The notes beneath the pieces were generated by a model. That model searched no databases. It had not been told where the DNA came from and saw only the letters and a list, made by a program, of their open reading frames with translations. Position numbers and translations under genes: made by a program. This document shows positions 48,340-59,595 of a stretch of 62,000 bases of DNA, piece by piece. Numbering within the stretch: the first letter of the stretch is position 1; each line of letters begins with the position of its first letter. The DNA is from Cristatella mucedo (Eukaryota > Bryozoa > Phylactolaemata > Cristatellidae), in NCBI GenBank assembly GCA_009760855.2, contig WPIO01000127.1:960001-1022000 (forward strand). The letters are read 5' to 3'.

Positions 48340-48930
48340 TGCCACGTCACACCACTTCTCACCGACCAGCACTGGCTATTAGTCAAGCAATGCATCGACT
48401 TCTAGGTTTTGTCACTCACTTTCAGGTCCCTTCATTCTTTGGCTCCAGCCTACCTATTAGAACTACTCCCCCACCAGGCTTAGCATCGCACCACCCACTT
48501 TTCGGAATCTAATTGTGTATATATACATCGTAAAAACCTCAAATCCTTCGGAGACCGACAGGGCATCTAGTTCGTACGCTCCCAAAGCCTGGAACTCACT
48601 CCTGACTTCCGTCACAACATCCCCTGACTTGACCACATTTAAAAAGAAATTTAAAATGCACCTATATATGAGAGCATTTAAAGGATCCCTGTGGTTTGTC
48701 CTTCATGTGCTTATCCGCGCCGACACTGTTGCTTGCTGCTACTAACCATACTTGCATGCTGACGGTGTGAATGTCACCCCTAACCATGTTATTCTTGTTG
48801 TTTATTTAGCATGCTACCACTGACAATTCGATCGTGTTTCCTTTGCAGCAAATGCAAAGCGCCTAGAGAGAGAGAGATTGAGTTCTCTAAGGGCGCTTTA
48901 TCAAGTGTATTATTATTATTACTATTATCA
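48340..48930 (+). pseudogene. LINE-A C-terminal fragment with tail
   Basis: From GTTGCCACGTCACACCACTT through SSYAPKAWNSLLTSVTTSPD (frame 48515-48745) to the tail GCGCCTAGAGAGAGAGAGAT, TGAGTTCTCTAAGGGCGC and (TTA)n. It again shows a small AG expansion in the hairpin. Confidence 0.85.
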
Positions 48931-48954
48931 TTATTATTATTACAGCGTAGGTAA

Positions 48955-49770
48955 AGTGTCTGGTGGAGGAGTAGTCCTCTTAGAGTGCTATTCCAATGTC
49001 TTATTGAGGCATTCCTAATGTCAGCATGTCACTACAGATGAAGTGATGAAATGAGCAGCCTGAGCAACGCTTAAGCAGAAAAAGGGCCAATTGCAGGGGC
49101 TCAGCAAATGATCTGACGAACAAGTGCGTTTCATCTGAAGAACATTGCGTTTTTAGTGTCTTTTTAAATGTCGTCAAGACAGGGAATGTCATGACGCCAG
49201 TCGGGAGTGAGTGTGCTCCAGGCTTTGAGAGCATACGAACTAAAGGCGCGGTCTGCAAATAATTTTTGAGGTCGGTTCCAACTCGAGTCACAAAAAGAGC
49301 CGCGATACGTGATTGGCCGACGATTGGGAAGCAGTTTGGATATAATGGCCGGCGAAAGAGAATACATCAAAATGAGCGGCACGACGTTGAATTCTATTCG
49401 ATCCCTGATGGACGTTGCCAGGGGAGATCGGTAAGAAGCGGCACGACGTTCCAATTACGACGCTCAAGACAGGCTATCCCGCATATTAATAAAAATAACA
49501 ATAATAGCAATAATACACTTGATATATTGCCTTCAGAGAACTCAATCTCTTTCTAGGCACTTTACAGTTGCTACACAGGAAGCACGATACAGAGGCGGTA
49601 CACCGACTGTAAGCGTCTGATTGCACGGACCCTACGAGCAGCGGAGTTACGGCAGTTGAGACGGGATGTCGCAAATGCATCGACCGCCTTGGCTGTGGCT
49701 TACATGTCTAAGCGGGCGCAAATTTGTGCCATCTTACATCGCTGAAAGTGGGCAGCAGACTTGACTGCGA
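48955..49770 (-). pseudogene. Two or more degenerate LINE-A fragments, minus strand
   Basis: 49140-49460 carries the antisense C-terminal coding part (AFSSYALKAWSTL in frame 49454-49164). 49480-49600 is a separate 3' tail (AATAATACACTTGATATATT, GCCTTCAGAGAACTCAATCT on plus). 49690-49770 is antisense to the QLHNIAKVRA region. The arrangement implies internal breakage or multiple insertions. Confidence 0.7.
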
Positions 49771-49969
49771 AGCGATGAGTGCGAGCGTAAAGTGGCGGTA
49801 CTTTAAAGCACGACGCACAGGTTTCTCGCTTAGCCAACAGGATTTATGCTGACCAAGCCCATTTTGCTAGCTGGGTTTTCAAAATTCTGAGTAAAACTAG
49901 GTTTTCCAATGGCTAGTAAGTTCTACGTTGTTCCTACGCGTAATAACAGCAGCAAGCCTCGCTGAAAAA

Positions 49970-50127
49970 ACGCTACCTGATTTAACAGCCTCTTTCAGCA
50001 TAGCGACAGAAAAGCCTTAAAGGCTGTCCCTCACCGCTTGCAGCGGCAATGAAGGATCGCCCGCCGAAAGATTCGAACTCACGACCTCGGGACTGGAAAC
50101 CCGACGCCCCTCCCGTCTGGCTGCCGT
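49970..50127 (-). mobile_element. SINE-A copy
   Basis: On the minus strand: head CAGCCAGACGGGAGGGGCGT, GTCCCGAGGTCGTGAGTTCG with box B GAGTTCGAATC, GGCGGGCGATCCTTCATTGC, CGCTGCAAGCGGTGAGGGAC and end GAGGCTGTTAAATCAG. Confidence 0.85.
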
Positions 50128-50800
50128 AAATCCAGAGCTAACGAGCTTGAGATTCCGTTAGTGCGATTATCTAACGCATATAAACATATTATATCTAAAC
50201 GCATATCTATTTCACAGCTGCTCTGGAGGCCCGTCGGCGTAGCAGAGTCTGCGGCTCGCCTTCCTACTCCGCGCGTGCGTTCGCGACGCCGTGCGTCGTG
50301 CCGGCCGCTGTGCTGAATGGGTAGTCGCTCGCGCTGGCTGCGCTACGCATGCGTATCGTCCTCACGGATTAAAAAAAAATCGACCGACACATTCCGCACC
50401 CGATTGCGACAACCGGAGGTGGCGTCGACTCGGGCGGCCGCGGCGACCGCCGCGCTGCGATCTCGCGAGCCGCCAGCGGAGTGAGAAGCGATGGCGGCGT
50501 CGCCGTGCGGCCTTCCGCGCCACGGACTCCTAAGCGGGTACGTCGCAGAGGAGAGTCGGCGGCGCGAAGTCGCACGCGACTGGCGGAGTGACGCTCGGGC
50601 GAGGTAGCGTTCGGTAGCATTTCGGTAGCATTTCGATAGCATTTTGGTAGCATTCGGACGCCGGGGTCCGAATGCTACCGAAACGGGGGAACATTTCGGT
50701 AGCATTCGGACGCCGGGTATCGAGGACCCTTCGTTATATCGTCTCGCTCGTTGCTAGCTCAGCGATGGAGCTTGCTCGGAGCCTTTCTCGGTGATATATG
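50128..50800. other. Unassigned GC-rich spacer
   Basis: Arg/Pro-rich open frames on both strands but no family recognised. Four to five copies of an ATTTCGGTAGC-type 11-12-bp repeat occupy 50605-50720. Confidence 0.4.
50646..50679. repeat. Perfect hairpin, 14-bp stem, 6-nt loop
   Basis: GGTAGCATTCGGAC, six bases, GTCCGAATGCTACC. It lies within a short tandem array of the same GGTAGCATT motif. Confidence 0.92.
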
Positions 50801-50959
50801 TAATTCATTTATTACCTCTCACCGCAGCCAGGAGCTCACTCCGACAGCAGAAATGCGTCATACCCCTGTTTGGACGACATTCAAAGCGAGGCTCGCTAGC
50901 CGCCGGCTCCTTGGAGCCCAGAGCTTAGCCCTGGCGGTTCGTCTTCCAAGCGCTTATGC

Positions 50960-51065
50960 GTGCTAGAATCGGGCATTGTATCGTTAATTATACAATTCCT
51001 TTTTAGACTATGTGATGTGCCAAGGAGAGATTTACTTCTCGTTGGGCGCTATTAAAATGCTCTAC
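50960..51065 (+). mobile_element. Degenerate LINE-type 3' tail
   Basis: TGTGCCAAGGAGAGATTTAC, TTCTCGTTGGGCGCTATTAA and AATGC keep the hairpin layout but with many changes. Probably a relative of LINE-A. Confidence 0.5.
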
Positions 51066-51272
51066 AGACTGTAAGCGTTATAATGAGAGTCCGCTAGGCT
51101 GGTCAAACCGCGGCCATCAATTAGGGGAAATTTGTGCGAACTTACGGAGGCCAACTGTGCAGCAGAGATGAAGCTTTACGTCGCGGGGACCAACCGTCCC
51201 GTCTTATAATTGACCTACGCTCGACAAAGGTCAATAAATAAATTACGCGTCGCAATGCGATAAGGCAGAAAG

Positions 51273-51276
<4 letters not shown>

Positions 51277-51322
<46 letters not shown>
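51277..51322. repeat. (TA)n microsatellite
   Basis: About 45 bp of pure TA. Confidence 0.95.
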
Positions 51323-51324
<2 letters not shown>

Positions 51325-51334
51325 AAGGCAGTAT

Positions 51335-51505
51335 ATAAAATTTATTTGTAAAGCGCTCAAAAAGAACGTAATCGCTAGTCAGGCACTTTTGTATGTGTAG
51401 CGAGGCTCTCGAGGCCTTGACTACAAAGTCACCGAGTACTTCCGAGTACATTCATTCAACTTGACCTTGGTCGGGTCGAGCATCTTGATCGCTGGGCCAA
51501 ACCAG
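51335..51505 (-). mobile_element. SINE-B copy, diverged
   Basis: On plus: TTTATTTGTAAAGCGCTCAA, AAAGAACGTAATCGCTAGTC, AGGCACTT, GAGGCTCTCGAGGCCTTGAC and the head complement CTTGATCGCTGGGCCAAACC. Full length with an insertion in the body, as in the 10869 copy. Confidence 0.7.
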
Positions 51506-52600
51506 AGCGGACGACGCCGCCGACCTACGGGGGCAGATCTCGGGATGCCGTCGCCGGCCCGCCTCTTCGCCTGTCTGGGCCAGACCGACTGGTCAGATGA
51601 CAGCGGCGGCCGCGCCGCGTGCAGGAGACACCAGACCGCATGCCTCGGCCCGCGCGGTGCGCTGGAGCGCGTGATCCGCAGTCTCGCGGTCCGATCCGGT
51701 GTCAGGGGACGGCGGCTGGCTGAGGACGGGACGCATTGTTTGCGACGGCCGTGGCGGATGACCGGAAAGGGGTAACCGAAGCGCAGCTGGGGGTCAGCGC
51801 TTGTGAGTCAACATCTTACGCCACCGCCAGGTCATGTGGCGCGAACATCCGACGGTCGCGCGGACCGCGTCGGCACGGACGCGCCGCGTCGACCGCGATG
51901 AAGACGTACCCGGATGTAGATATCGCGGCTCGCCGCCGCAGCTTTCAGTCAGTGAGTTAGTGAGCTCTGGACGCGGGCAAGGACATCCCCCCCCCCTGAA
52001 TAAATTGCTCGATGTGCGTGTGCTAGGATACGTACCAGGGTGGCGAGCTCCAGATTATTCGCGACGACGGAGCGCGCGCAACAGCGTATGCGAGGCGCTG
52101 CGACGCCGCCCCGCATCTCGCAGGTAGCGACTCCGAGGCAATGCCGGTCGGCGCTAAACAGCTCACTGCCAACGAATATCCGCTGCAGCCTGTCGCGCAC
52201 TGCGACCGCGGCTGGCCGCTCTGCGCGACCGACGCGAATCGCGCGCGGCGCCGCCGCCGCCGCTGCTGCTGCGCACGCACGCACGCACGGCCGCGCCCGT
52301 TGCAGAAGCGGAGGAGGAGACGAGACGAGAGTCCCGGCGGGTCGGGACTCGGGCTGAGCTTTATCCAAGCGGGATAAAGCCAAGGCTGAGTCAGGCGAAC
52401 TCGCGACTCGCTGTCACATCGAGGCGCTGAGAGAGGAGCTCATCGAAATTGTGAAACCGGACTCGCTGTCACGTCGCGGAGCTGAGAGGGCTCACCGAAA
52501 GTGCGAAAGCGGACTCGGCGAGCGTATCTCCCGTGGCAACTGCACGAAATCGGCGCGTCCTGTCCCGACGTGACCTGTCACCAGACGGCCACCACAACTC
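51506..52600. other. Unassigned GC-rich spacer
   Basis: Several overlapping Arg/Ala-rich frames on both strands (for example 52383-51949 minus). None shows a domain, so I call none. Confidence 0.4.
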
Positions 52601-52604
52601 CGGT

Positions 52605-52870
52605 CAAGTCTGCCTACTTTCAGCTATGCAGCATTGCAGAAATTCAGGCCTGCTGGTTGACATGGAAACACGCAGCAACGTTGGGCGATGCCCTTGTATC
52701 TAGTATCTAGGAAGGTTTCTAGGCCGACCTCTGTAATTCACAACTGGCTGGTCTTCCGGCCTATGCAATGTGGCGTCTACAGTTGGTGCAAAGCTCTTCA
52801 GCCAAGTATGCCCGTAGCGAAAGTCGCAGTTGCCGCATCGCACCACTAATCGCCGAACTGAACTGGCTTT
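52605..52870 (+). mobile_element. LINE-A internal fragment
   Basis: AAGTCTGCCTACTTTCAGCT, ATGCAGCATTGCAGAAATTC and later AGTCGCAGTTGCCGCATCGC match the KSAYFQLHNIAK...SCHITPLLADL segment. Degenerate. Confidence 0.75.
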
Positions 52871-52930
52871 CGATCAAGCAGCTTAGTTATTATAATTAAT
52901 AATACAATAATTAATAATAATACATATTTC

Positions 52931-53105
52931 GATCAAGCAGGAGCCGTGATGGCACACTGGTTAAGGCGGTTGCTTTCACGACCTCGGCCCCGAGGTCGTG
53001 GGTTCGATTCCTGTGGTGGGTGATTCTGTATCGCCACTGCAAGCGGTGGTGATAGCCGTAAAGGCTCTTCTGTCGCTATACAAAAAGAGGCTGTTTAATC
53101 AGCTA
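52931..53105 (+). mobile_element. SINE-A copy, best preserved
   Basis: GAGCCGTGATGGCACACTGG (box A TGGCACACTGG), then GGCCCCGAGGTCGTGGGTTC with perfect box B GGTTCGATTCC, CACTGCAAGCGGTGGTGATA and the end CTATACAAAAAGAGGCTGTT. The tRNA-derived head and RNA polymerase III boxes mark it as a SINE. It is not a functional tRNA gene because the acceptor stem does not close. Confidence 0.88.
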
Positions 53106-53148
53106 GCTTTTATTATTGACTGCAACGTACTGTCACTCACGTCTAAGT

Positions 53149-53150
<2 letters not shown>

Positions 53151-53232
<82 letters not shown>

Positions 53233-53235
53233 TTG
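53151..53235 (+). repeat. (TC)n microsatellite
   Basis: About 80 bp of CT with one CC interruption. Confidence 0.95.
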
Positions 53236-53569
53236 TTATGTGAGCCTGCTGCTTCCCGGCCGCTAGTATATGCCCCGCCTGCGGCGTGTGGTTGAACCAA
53301 GCAGCCTTTGACGTCAGCATGTGGCCCACCACAGATGCACTCACGTATCTGTGGTCAGCCCCAGCTCGTATATGTACCCAGCTGGGGAATAAAGAAGGAG
53401 AGTCTCGTTCACCGCTTATGTTCGCCCGACATAGGGTCAGCATGCAAGTGTGCAAGTTTTCCCGCTTGTGTCTTCGTGTCACCGTGAGACTCCACTAGCG
53501 CTGCTGCAGCCGGAGATACACTAACGTAACACGCTCTCTCTCTCTCTTTCTCTTTCTCTCTCGCTCCAG
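53236..53569. other. Unassigned spacer
   Basis: No family recognised; a short pyrimidine tract lies at 53533-53565. Confidence 0.4.
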
Positions 53570-53935
53570 CCTAACAATCCGAATTACTTTCCAGTCAGGC
53601 TAGGCAAAACTTGAGCGTTTAGCAGCGCTTCGAAGCAACCTCAAATCCTTTGGAAACCGTTTCTTTCGTTCACATGCATACAAAACTTGGAACTAACTCC
53701 CGTCTGACGCCACAGCTGTGACCCCAAACTCGACATTTAAAAAAAGGTTACAACTCACTTTTTCAGCACAGCGTTTTCTTTGGTCTGCTAGACTTGTCAC
53801 CTGTATGCTTATGCGTGCTGACACTGTGCACGTACAAACCAACCGACATACTTACTTTGAGAAAAAACATGCACAGTTATTATCAAGACATAGTTCTCTG
53901 AAAGTGCTTTACTAATATTGTAGCATTTTATAACT
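53570..53935 (+). pseudogene. LINE-A C-terminal fragment, highly diverged
   Basis: GCTCCAGCCTAACAATCCGA, CTCAAATCCTTTGGAAACCG, CTTGGAACTAACTCCCGTCT and TAGTTCTCTGAAAGTGCTTT keep the order of the LINE-A 3' part, with many indels. Confidence 0.75.
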
Positions 53936-54420
53936 ATTATTACTTTTACTATTATAATGAGTAAGAACTGGAGATCTGTAGCGATGGCCAGTCAGTTGTG
54001 TATCGGGTTTCGCAGCGTGCATTCCAGCAGCCTCAGCGCCTTCTGGCGGTGGCGTCGGCGTCTGGGGCCCCTAAAGGAAGGTCAAAACAGCGCTGGCTCT
54101 GCGACGACGCCCGCGGCGCCGCTGCAAGGCGGTTCGATGGCCTCGAGCAGCAGCTGCCAGGGAGGCGAGCCGTGCGCAGCCGCGGACCGCGGTCTTTACA
54201 GCGAGCCTGCCTACTTGCACGCGGTCTACTCGCTGAACTCCGCCCCGCCTCCACCCACAACGTGGGCGAAGGCCGCCCACCGTAAGCTGTAATCAGTCCG
54301 AAGAATCGTCACCTGCCGCCGACTGCTCAGAGGTCAGAGGTCAACGGGAGCTCGGCGAGCTCTGCTGAGGAGCACTATTTTTTTTTACCCCGAGTCTGCC
54401 GCTTTACCGCATTCCAATTA
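53936..54420. other. GC-rich region with an unassigned open frame
   Basis: Plus-strand frames of 111 and 95 codons overlap at 53957-54292. One begins MASQLCIGFRSVHSSSLSAF, which could be a presequence, but there is no domain and the neighbouring frame is equally open. I cannot decide whether either is coding. Confidence 0.3.
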
Positions 54421-54451
54421 TTCCAGATCTCCGAGCGAAGCCATCCTCAAG

Positions 54452-54644
54452 ATGGCGGCGCTCGGACGACGCAGCGCTCCGCTGCATTGCCGGTTCGCTC
54501 GCTGCGTAGCGCGCGCATCGCCTCCTCGTGCAGCGGGCAGCGGACTCGGCGTCGCGAGCAGGTGGCACCAGCACGCAGCAGCCACTGCGGCGGCCGAGTC
54601 TGCGGCGGCCGATCGCGAGGCGCTCTCTCACTCGGGTTACTTAC
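54452..54644 (+). CDS. Candidate first exon, mitochondrial-type presequence
   Basis: The ATG at 54452 lies inside AAGATGGCGGC (54449-54459), a YY1-type element known to overlap start codons of housekeeping genes in animals. The frame encodes MAALGRRSAPLHCRFARCVA, then an Arg/Ala/Ser-rich segment without acidic residues for about 45 residues, typical of a mitochondrial targeting peptide, and reaches a possible donor TTAC/GTAAAC at 54645 (phase 1). Without splicing the frame stops at 54673 (73 residues). No second exon was found downstream in the window. Confidence 0.4.
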
Positions 54645-54679
54645 GTAAACTCGTCCGAAGCGGCGACGCCTAAAAAGTC

Positions 54680-55130
54680 AGTACCGCCGGAGCACTTCAA
54701 CGCGTCGAACGGAGCATGTCGGCCAGCCTGTAGAAGCCTCGCCCGGCCGCCTCGGTGCCGTCGGTGACCCGAAGCGTTGCTCGTGCGCTAGGTCTCTCTA
54801 GCGCGATCGCCCCGGCTCTTCAAACACCGCTGCTATCTCTGAAGGCAAACAGCCGCCCACATGAATGGCGGAGGCTTCCCGCGGGACATCGCGTCCTTGA
54901 CCTAGTTGAAGTGAGCCCCAGGTCGGCGAAGTGAGAGCGGCGGCAAAAGGCCCGCAGCTGGACGTCTGCAGACGCAAACGTCTGCTAAAATGAATTGCCT
55001 GCGACTTCTAGGGGCGTTCGGTCAAGAAGGACGGCTTTCGTCGCTATAATCGTTTGCGAACCATCTGCGGCCAGGGGGCAGGCGCGAAGTAGCTCTACCT
55101 CACTTCCCGTCTCACACCTAATATCCCGCT
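54680..55130. other. Unassigned spacer
   Basis: Nothing recognised. It would be intron if the preceding exon is real. Confidence 0.35.
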
Positions 55131-55189
55131 GTCTTTTTGATCTCTTTTTGTCCGCCTTTCTTTATTTCTCTTTCTCACGCCTTGTTACT

Positions 55190-55197
55190 TTCTCCCT

Positions 55198-55276
<79 letters not shown>

Positions 55277-55410
55277 TCCCCCTCCCCCTATATCTCCCTC
55301 CCTCCCTCTCTCTTTATCTCTCTCTCTCTCTCTCTCTAAGACTCTCTTTCTACGTGTACGCCTGTGCGCGCGCGCGTGTGTGTGCGTGCGTACTTTTGTG
55401 GGCATTGTCT

Positions 55411-55487
<77 letters not shown>

Positions 55488-55619
55488 TCCCCCTCCTCCT
55501 ATATCTCCCTCCCTCCCTCCCTCTCTCTTTATCTCTCTCTCTCAGACTCTCTTTCTACGTGTACGCTTGTGTGTGCGCGCGCGCGTGTGTGTGTGTGCGT
55601 ACTTTTGTGGGCATTGTCT

Positions 55620-55700
<81 letters not shown>

Positions 55701-55866
55701 TCCCCCTCCTCCTATATCTACCTCCCTCCCTCCCTCTCTCTTTATCTCTCTCTCTCTCTCTCTCTCAGACTCTCTTTCTACGTGTACGCTTGTGTGTGCG
55801 CGCGCGTGTGTGTGTGTGTGTGTGTGTGCGTACTTTTGTGGGCATTGTCTCTCTCCATCTCTCGCC
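55190..55866 (+). repeat. About 212-bp satellite, 3 copies, built on (CT)n
   Basis: Each unit has a (CT)n block of 70-90 bp, CTTCCTCCCCCTCC, TATATCTCCCTCCCTCC, a second short CT block, GACTCTCTTTCTACGTGTAC, a CG/TG dinucleotide run and GTACTTTTGTGGGCATTGTC. CTTCC marks recur at 55272, 55483 and 55696. The unit contains nested microsatellites that vary in length between copies. Very long Ser/Leu frames are repeat translations. Confidence 0.95.
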
Positions 55867-56009
55867 GGTTTCGTGGTTAAATGCGATGTCACGCGATCCA
55901 TCTGAAATGTCTAGCTAGAAGCTGCACGAAGCCTGAGGCTCTGGTTTCATGCTACCGGCTAAGATGTTCCGAGTTTAACGGCGAATTTCATGCAATCGCC
56001 CATTGAAAC

Positions 56010-56088
56010 ATTGAAAGAAAGAAAGAAAGAAAGAAAGAAAGGGAGGGAGAGAGAGAGAGAGGGAAAGTGAGGGAGAGAGAAAGCGAGG

Positions 56089-56120
<32 letters not shown>
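56010..56120 (+). repeat. Purine microsatellite (GAAA)n and (GA)n
   Basis: GAAA units at 56013-56040, then GGGA/GA to about 56115. Confidence 0.9.
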
Positions 56121-56122
<2 letters not shown>

Positions 56123-56199
56123 TGTACAGTATGACTGCTAATGATGCTGGACAGTCGGAGCCCTCATCGGCTGTCGCACATAAGCGGTTTCAATTACAA

Positions 56200-56275
56200 C
56201 AATAAGTATAATAAGACGTTTATGTTGCCCCTTTTCGAGAAGTAGATCTCTTTATAGACACTTTACACACGTTTT
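56200..56275 (-). mobile_element. Degenerate family 3' tail
   Basis: AATAAGTATAATAAGACGTT, TTTTCGAGAAGTAGATCTCT and TTATAGACACTTTACAC on plus resemble the complement of the LINE-A/SINE-B 3' end. Weak. Confidence 0.4.
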
Positions 56276-59200
56276 TTTTTTATAGAAGCCGACCAAGGCT
56301 AGGGGCGCAGACTTGTTACATTAAGGTTCGAGGGCTCTTAATCTTATGCCGAGCTCCTGCTAACCCGGGGTAAAACCCGGGGCCCCGGACATTGGTGCCG
56401 TGCCCACTGGCGGCTCCATCGACAGGCTTTCTGAAGCAAATGTCGAAGCGTGACGTCTTTGTGAGACCGCAAGAACACGTCCTCCGAGTGCAATGAATAC
56501 CCTCAGTAGAAGCTTAAGCTCACAGGGAAAGCGCACGACGAGAGACTTCGTCGGTCGAAGCAGCTCACGGAGCATCCGGAGAAATCACGTGGCTGAAAGC
56601 TACGTGGAGCTGACTGAGACTCCGGAGGCGGAGGAGCGCGGCGCAGCCACGGGCCACGTGATCTCCTTATCTGTGACTCGTAAAGCGCACTTGCTTGATG
56701 GTTAGCGTTGATTCCAAGAGAATCAGTATTAGTATTAGATATTAGTATAGAGTATTAGTATTAGATATTATTATAGAGTATTAGTATTTAGATTCCACGA
56801 GAATCAGCGAGTGCTTCCACTAGGATTTATTTAACTCCGAAAGCCGCTACCCTGGCTAGCATGACGAGAGAAAATGATTGGAGGAGACGATATTTTGTTG
56901 AGGATTCGTGCAAGCTATTTACCGCATACCCGTAAACCTCGAGAAATACTCGAATCCTATGCTTTTTTGATAATTTTGTACAACTCCAGTGCATATATGT
57001 CATAGTTTTGATAGATTTCTTATTTTTCTTACTAAATGAGAACCACAAGACGCAAGTTGGACTGTTTTATAGTTAAAAATGGGCCCGTCTCAAATTTACT
57101 ACTTTAGTTGTCGCAAAAGTGAAGTTATAACTGCAATCTCCTTTAGCTATGCCGTGTTAGCAGTTAGCAAATATAATTTACTAAAAATGGATATAGACTG
57201 TACGGTATAGTGTAATTGATTTCGAATTGTAGGACGTAACAGTGTACACAGTGCCATCAAGTGGACGCGACGGATCGCATTTATGGAAACAACCATGAAA
57301 GTCATCTGAAGACTTTAACGGAGAGGATGTAGCCGATGACGTCATTGAATTCGTCGAATTTCTGTTGTCGAAAGAAGCAGCAGCCACCGGTCAAATATGC
57401 AGCAACAGCGGTGTCACGTGGTGCACCAAGTAATGCACCGCGTGATGCATCGGCGGTTCGGCTTGTAATTGATGCTTCGCGAACTTTGTTGCTTGCACGA
57501 AGATAGACGATGCCTTTCATATCGAGGTGTGAAATATGAGCGAACCTGTGCTAGTAGATCATGGAAGAAATAAGCGTTCTTTTAAGGAAGCTATTTTCAC
57601 TTTCAGTCTTCGCTGTCAGGGCAAAAGCAACCTTATTCAACCACTTGATGCTACCTATTAACCTTGCGTACGTCAAAGGAACTATCTTGCAGTACTGCGG
57701 TCATACACAGTTTTACAAAAGAAGTTGAACCAATCCAACAGTCTAACCTTCACAATGGCTGAAAGAAAATTTTTCAAATGGAAGCCACCACGGTCAACTT
57801 ATGCCTCCATAAGATAATGCAGGCAGCGTCCGTGTCAATTAAAGTTTCAGCAGACCTCCTGAAGTAAAATAGTTGATTTTTAAATCTATTAGGTGCAGAT
57901 TGAAAAAAATATATTCTGAAAACTGCTACTTGTAAATTACATTCATTTAACTTTATTGGTTATCTAGATGTTTCAAATAAATTCCGGGCAGAGTGTCTGG
58001 CCGTATACATAGATTTTTTCTGGGATGTGTACCACCAAATTGTGGCTGCAAAAATCGATTGCAATAAGGTAAGGTTGAAGCCACTGCTGGGCCACACCCT
58101 GGGAGGTAATTTGCCCAGAAATTTGCGTAAGAAATTGCACATAATTTTGTTCGTTAAGTCAAAACGTTGTTGTCTTTAATCAGAAACTTTGACTGCAGCT
58201 TCACGCAGCTTATTTTGGTAGGTCAAGTTGATCGAATCGGATCGAAATTAATCTTTGGTTTTCCTCCGGACATCCGGTCCTCCGGACTTATCTTTCGGCG
58301 TCTGTGGAGTGCTTCATTAATCGAGCTCTTCCTGTCGACAGAACTGGTGCTTTACAGCCTTGACGGCGGTCGACAATACACAAGTATGCTTTCTGCAAGA
58401 CCCTTGCGTTGCTATTCCGACAGTTCGCAGATGGCTTGAAGATACAGCACATCACATCTCCAGAAGTCTAGCCAAGACAATTTGGATCGAATCCTGACGA
58501 TGCTGGAGATTCGAAACACACCTCGGCAGGATTCGCAATGCAGTCCAGCCCGACCCAAATGAAGCTGGGCAGGCTGACCGGCTTTATCGTTTCCCACCTC
58601 AACGGCCAGTGTCCGCCATGTCTGACCAGTGTCCGCTCCCTACATTCAGCAATAGCCAGCATCTGCGACATCTATGGCAGCATCTGCGACATCTAGACGT
58701 TGGGCAAATGTCAAAAGGCCCTACAACTCCAGAGCCCGAGATCTGAGCTCAGCCACTATCCGCCAAGCAATTCGCTACAAGAGGAATCATTCTGACGAGA
58801 AGGGAGCTTTGAGAAGGCGTCGTCGCGGCTACCCCGGCTTCCCAGATTCTACACCATCCAATGACCGAGCAGGAACGCTCTACTGGCAGAGCCGGCGATA
58901 TGTTTATCCCAAGCCATAACAGCAGGGCAAGCTCACGGAGACATAGATGTCACTCTGCGAAGCAATGCCACGAAGCCATCGAAGTACAACCAGCGTCCGA
59001 AGCCGCGAATGGGAACGATATGACCCGCGTTACTCGGAGCAGACACCAGTACAGATCCAGCTACTGCACCAGCTGCGAAGCAGCCAGCTCGGCTCACGCG
59101 CCCTAGTCGAGCTCTAAAGCTCCAGGGCGAAGGGATTATGCGCTTTCCTAACATAGGGGGATGCTGACAGATGCAGCATGCCCCTCCCATGGAATGCTAT

Positions 59201-59590
59201 GTAATACTCAAGGTTCCGGATAGGCCACTGTACTGGACGGAGGCATCGACCCGGTGCGATGGCCGAGCCCGAATAGACGCGGTCTCTGCAATGCTCCTCG
59301 TGTGCTCTCACTCGCGTGCGGCAAATCGTATCGAGACTTCGCATTTAGAGAACTTCGCTCCACAAGGGAAGGGCGAAGTTTTAAGACGGTGCTGCCATTG
59401 CTGGTATCGTCCGGTTGCAGGTCTCAATGAGTGCTTGATGGTTTGGAGGTCTTAGACTGAGCAAGCCGCACTTGAAAAGTCACGTGAGACGTCACGTGAC
59501 TCTCGACGAGTGCAGTCGGAATTGTATGCTATTTTTTGGCTCAGATTGTAGCTTGGACCACCTCTAATCATGGCACCGAGCTATTAAGCC
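56276..59590. other. Unassigned 3.3-kb region
   Basis: No gene could be supported. Points of note: GGGTAAAACCCGGGGCCCC beside ACATTGGTGCCGTGCCCACT at 56368-56405, which resembles the region after a BEL/Pao or gypsy LTR; short ATTAGTATTAGATATTA repeats at 56728-56790; a plus-strand frame at about 57297-57431 reading SSEDFNGEDVADDVIEFVEF; and moderate frames at 58674-58919 with RWANVKRPYNSRARDLSSAT. These last frames have mixed, protein-like composition but match nothing I know. Confidence 0.35.
59478..59501. repeat. Perfect hairpin, 10-bp stem, 4-nt loop
   Basis: AGTCACGTGA, four bases, TCACGTGACT. It contains two CACGTG E-boxes. Confidence 0.85.
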
Positions 59591-59595
59591 GCTGA

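Noticed and set aside
52931-53010. Possible functional tRNA gene with perfect box B
   Set aside because: Sister copies at 19035 and 49970 share the downstream body and end, so it is a SINE; the acceptor stem does not pair.
55137-55918. Long Ser/Leu-rich frames up to 247 codons
   Set aside because: They follow the (CT)n satellite and are open in several frames at once.
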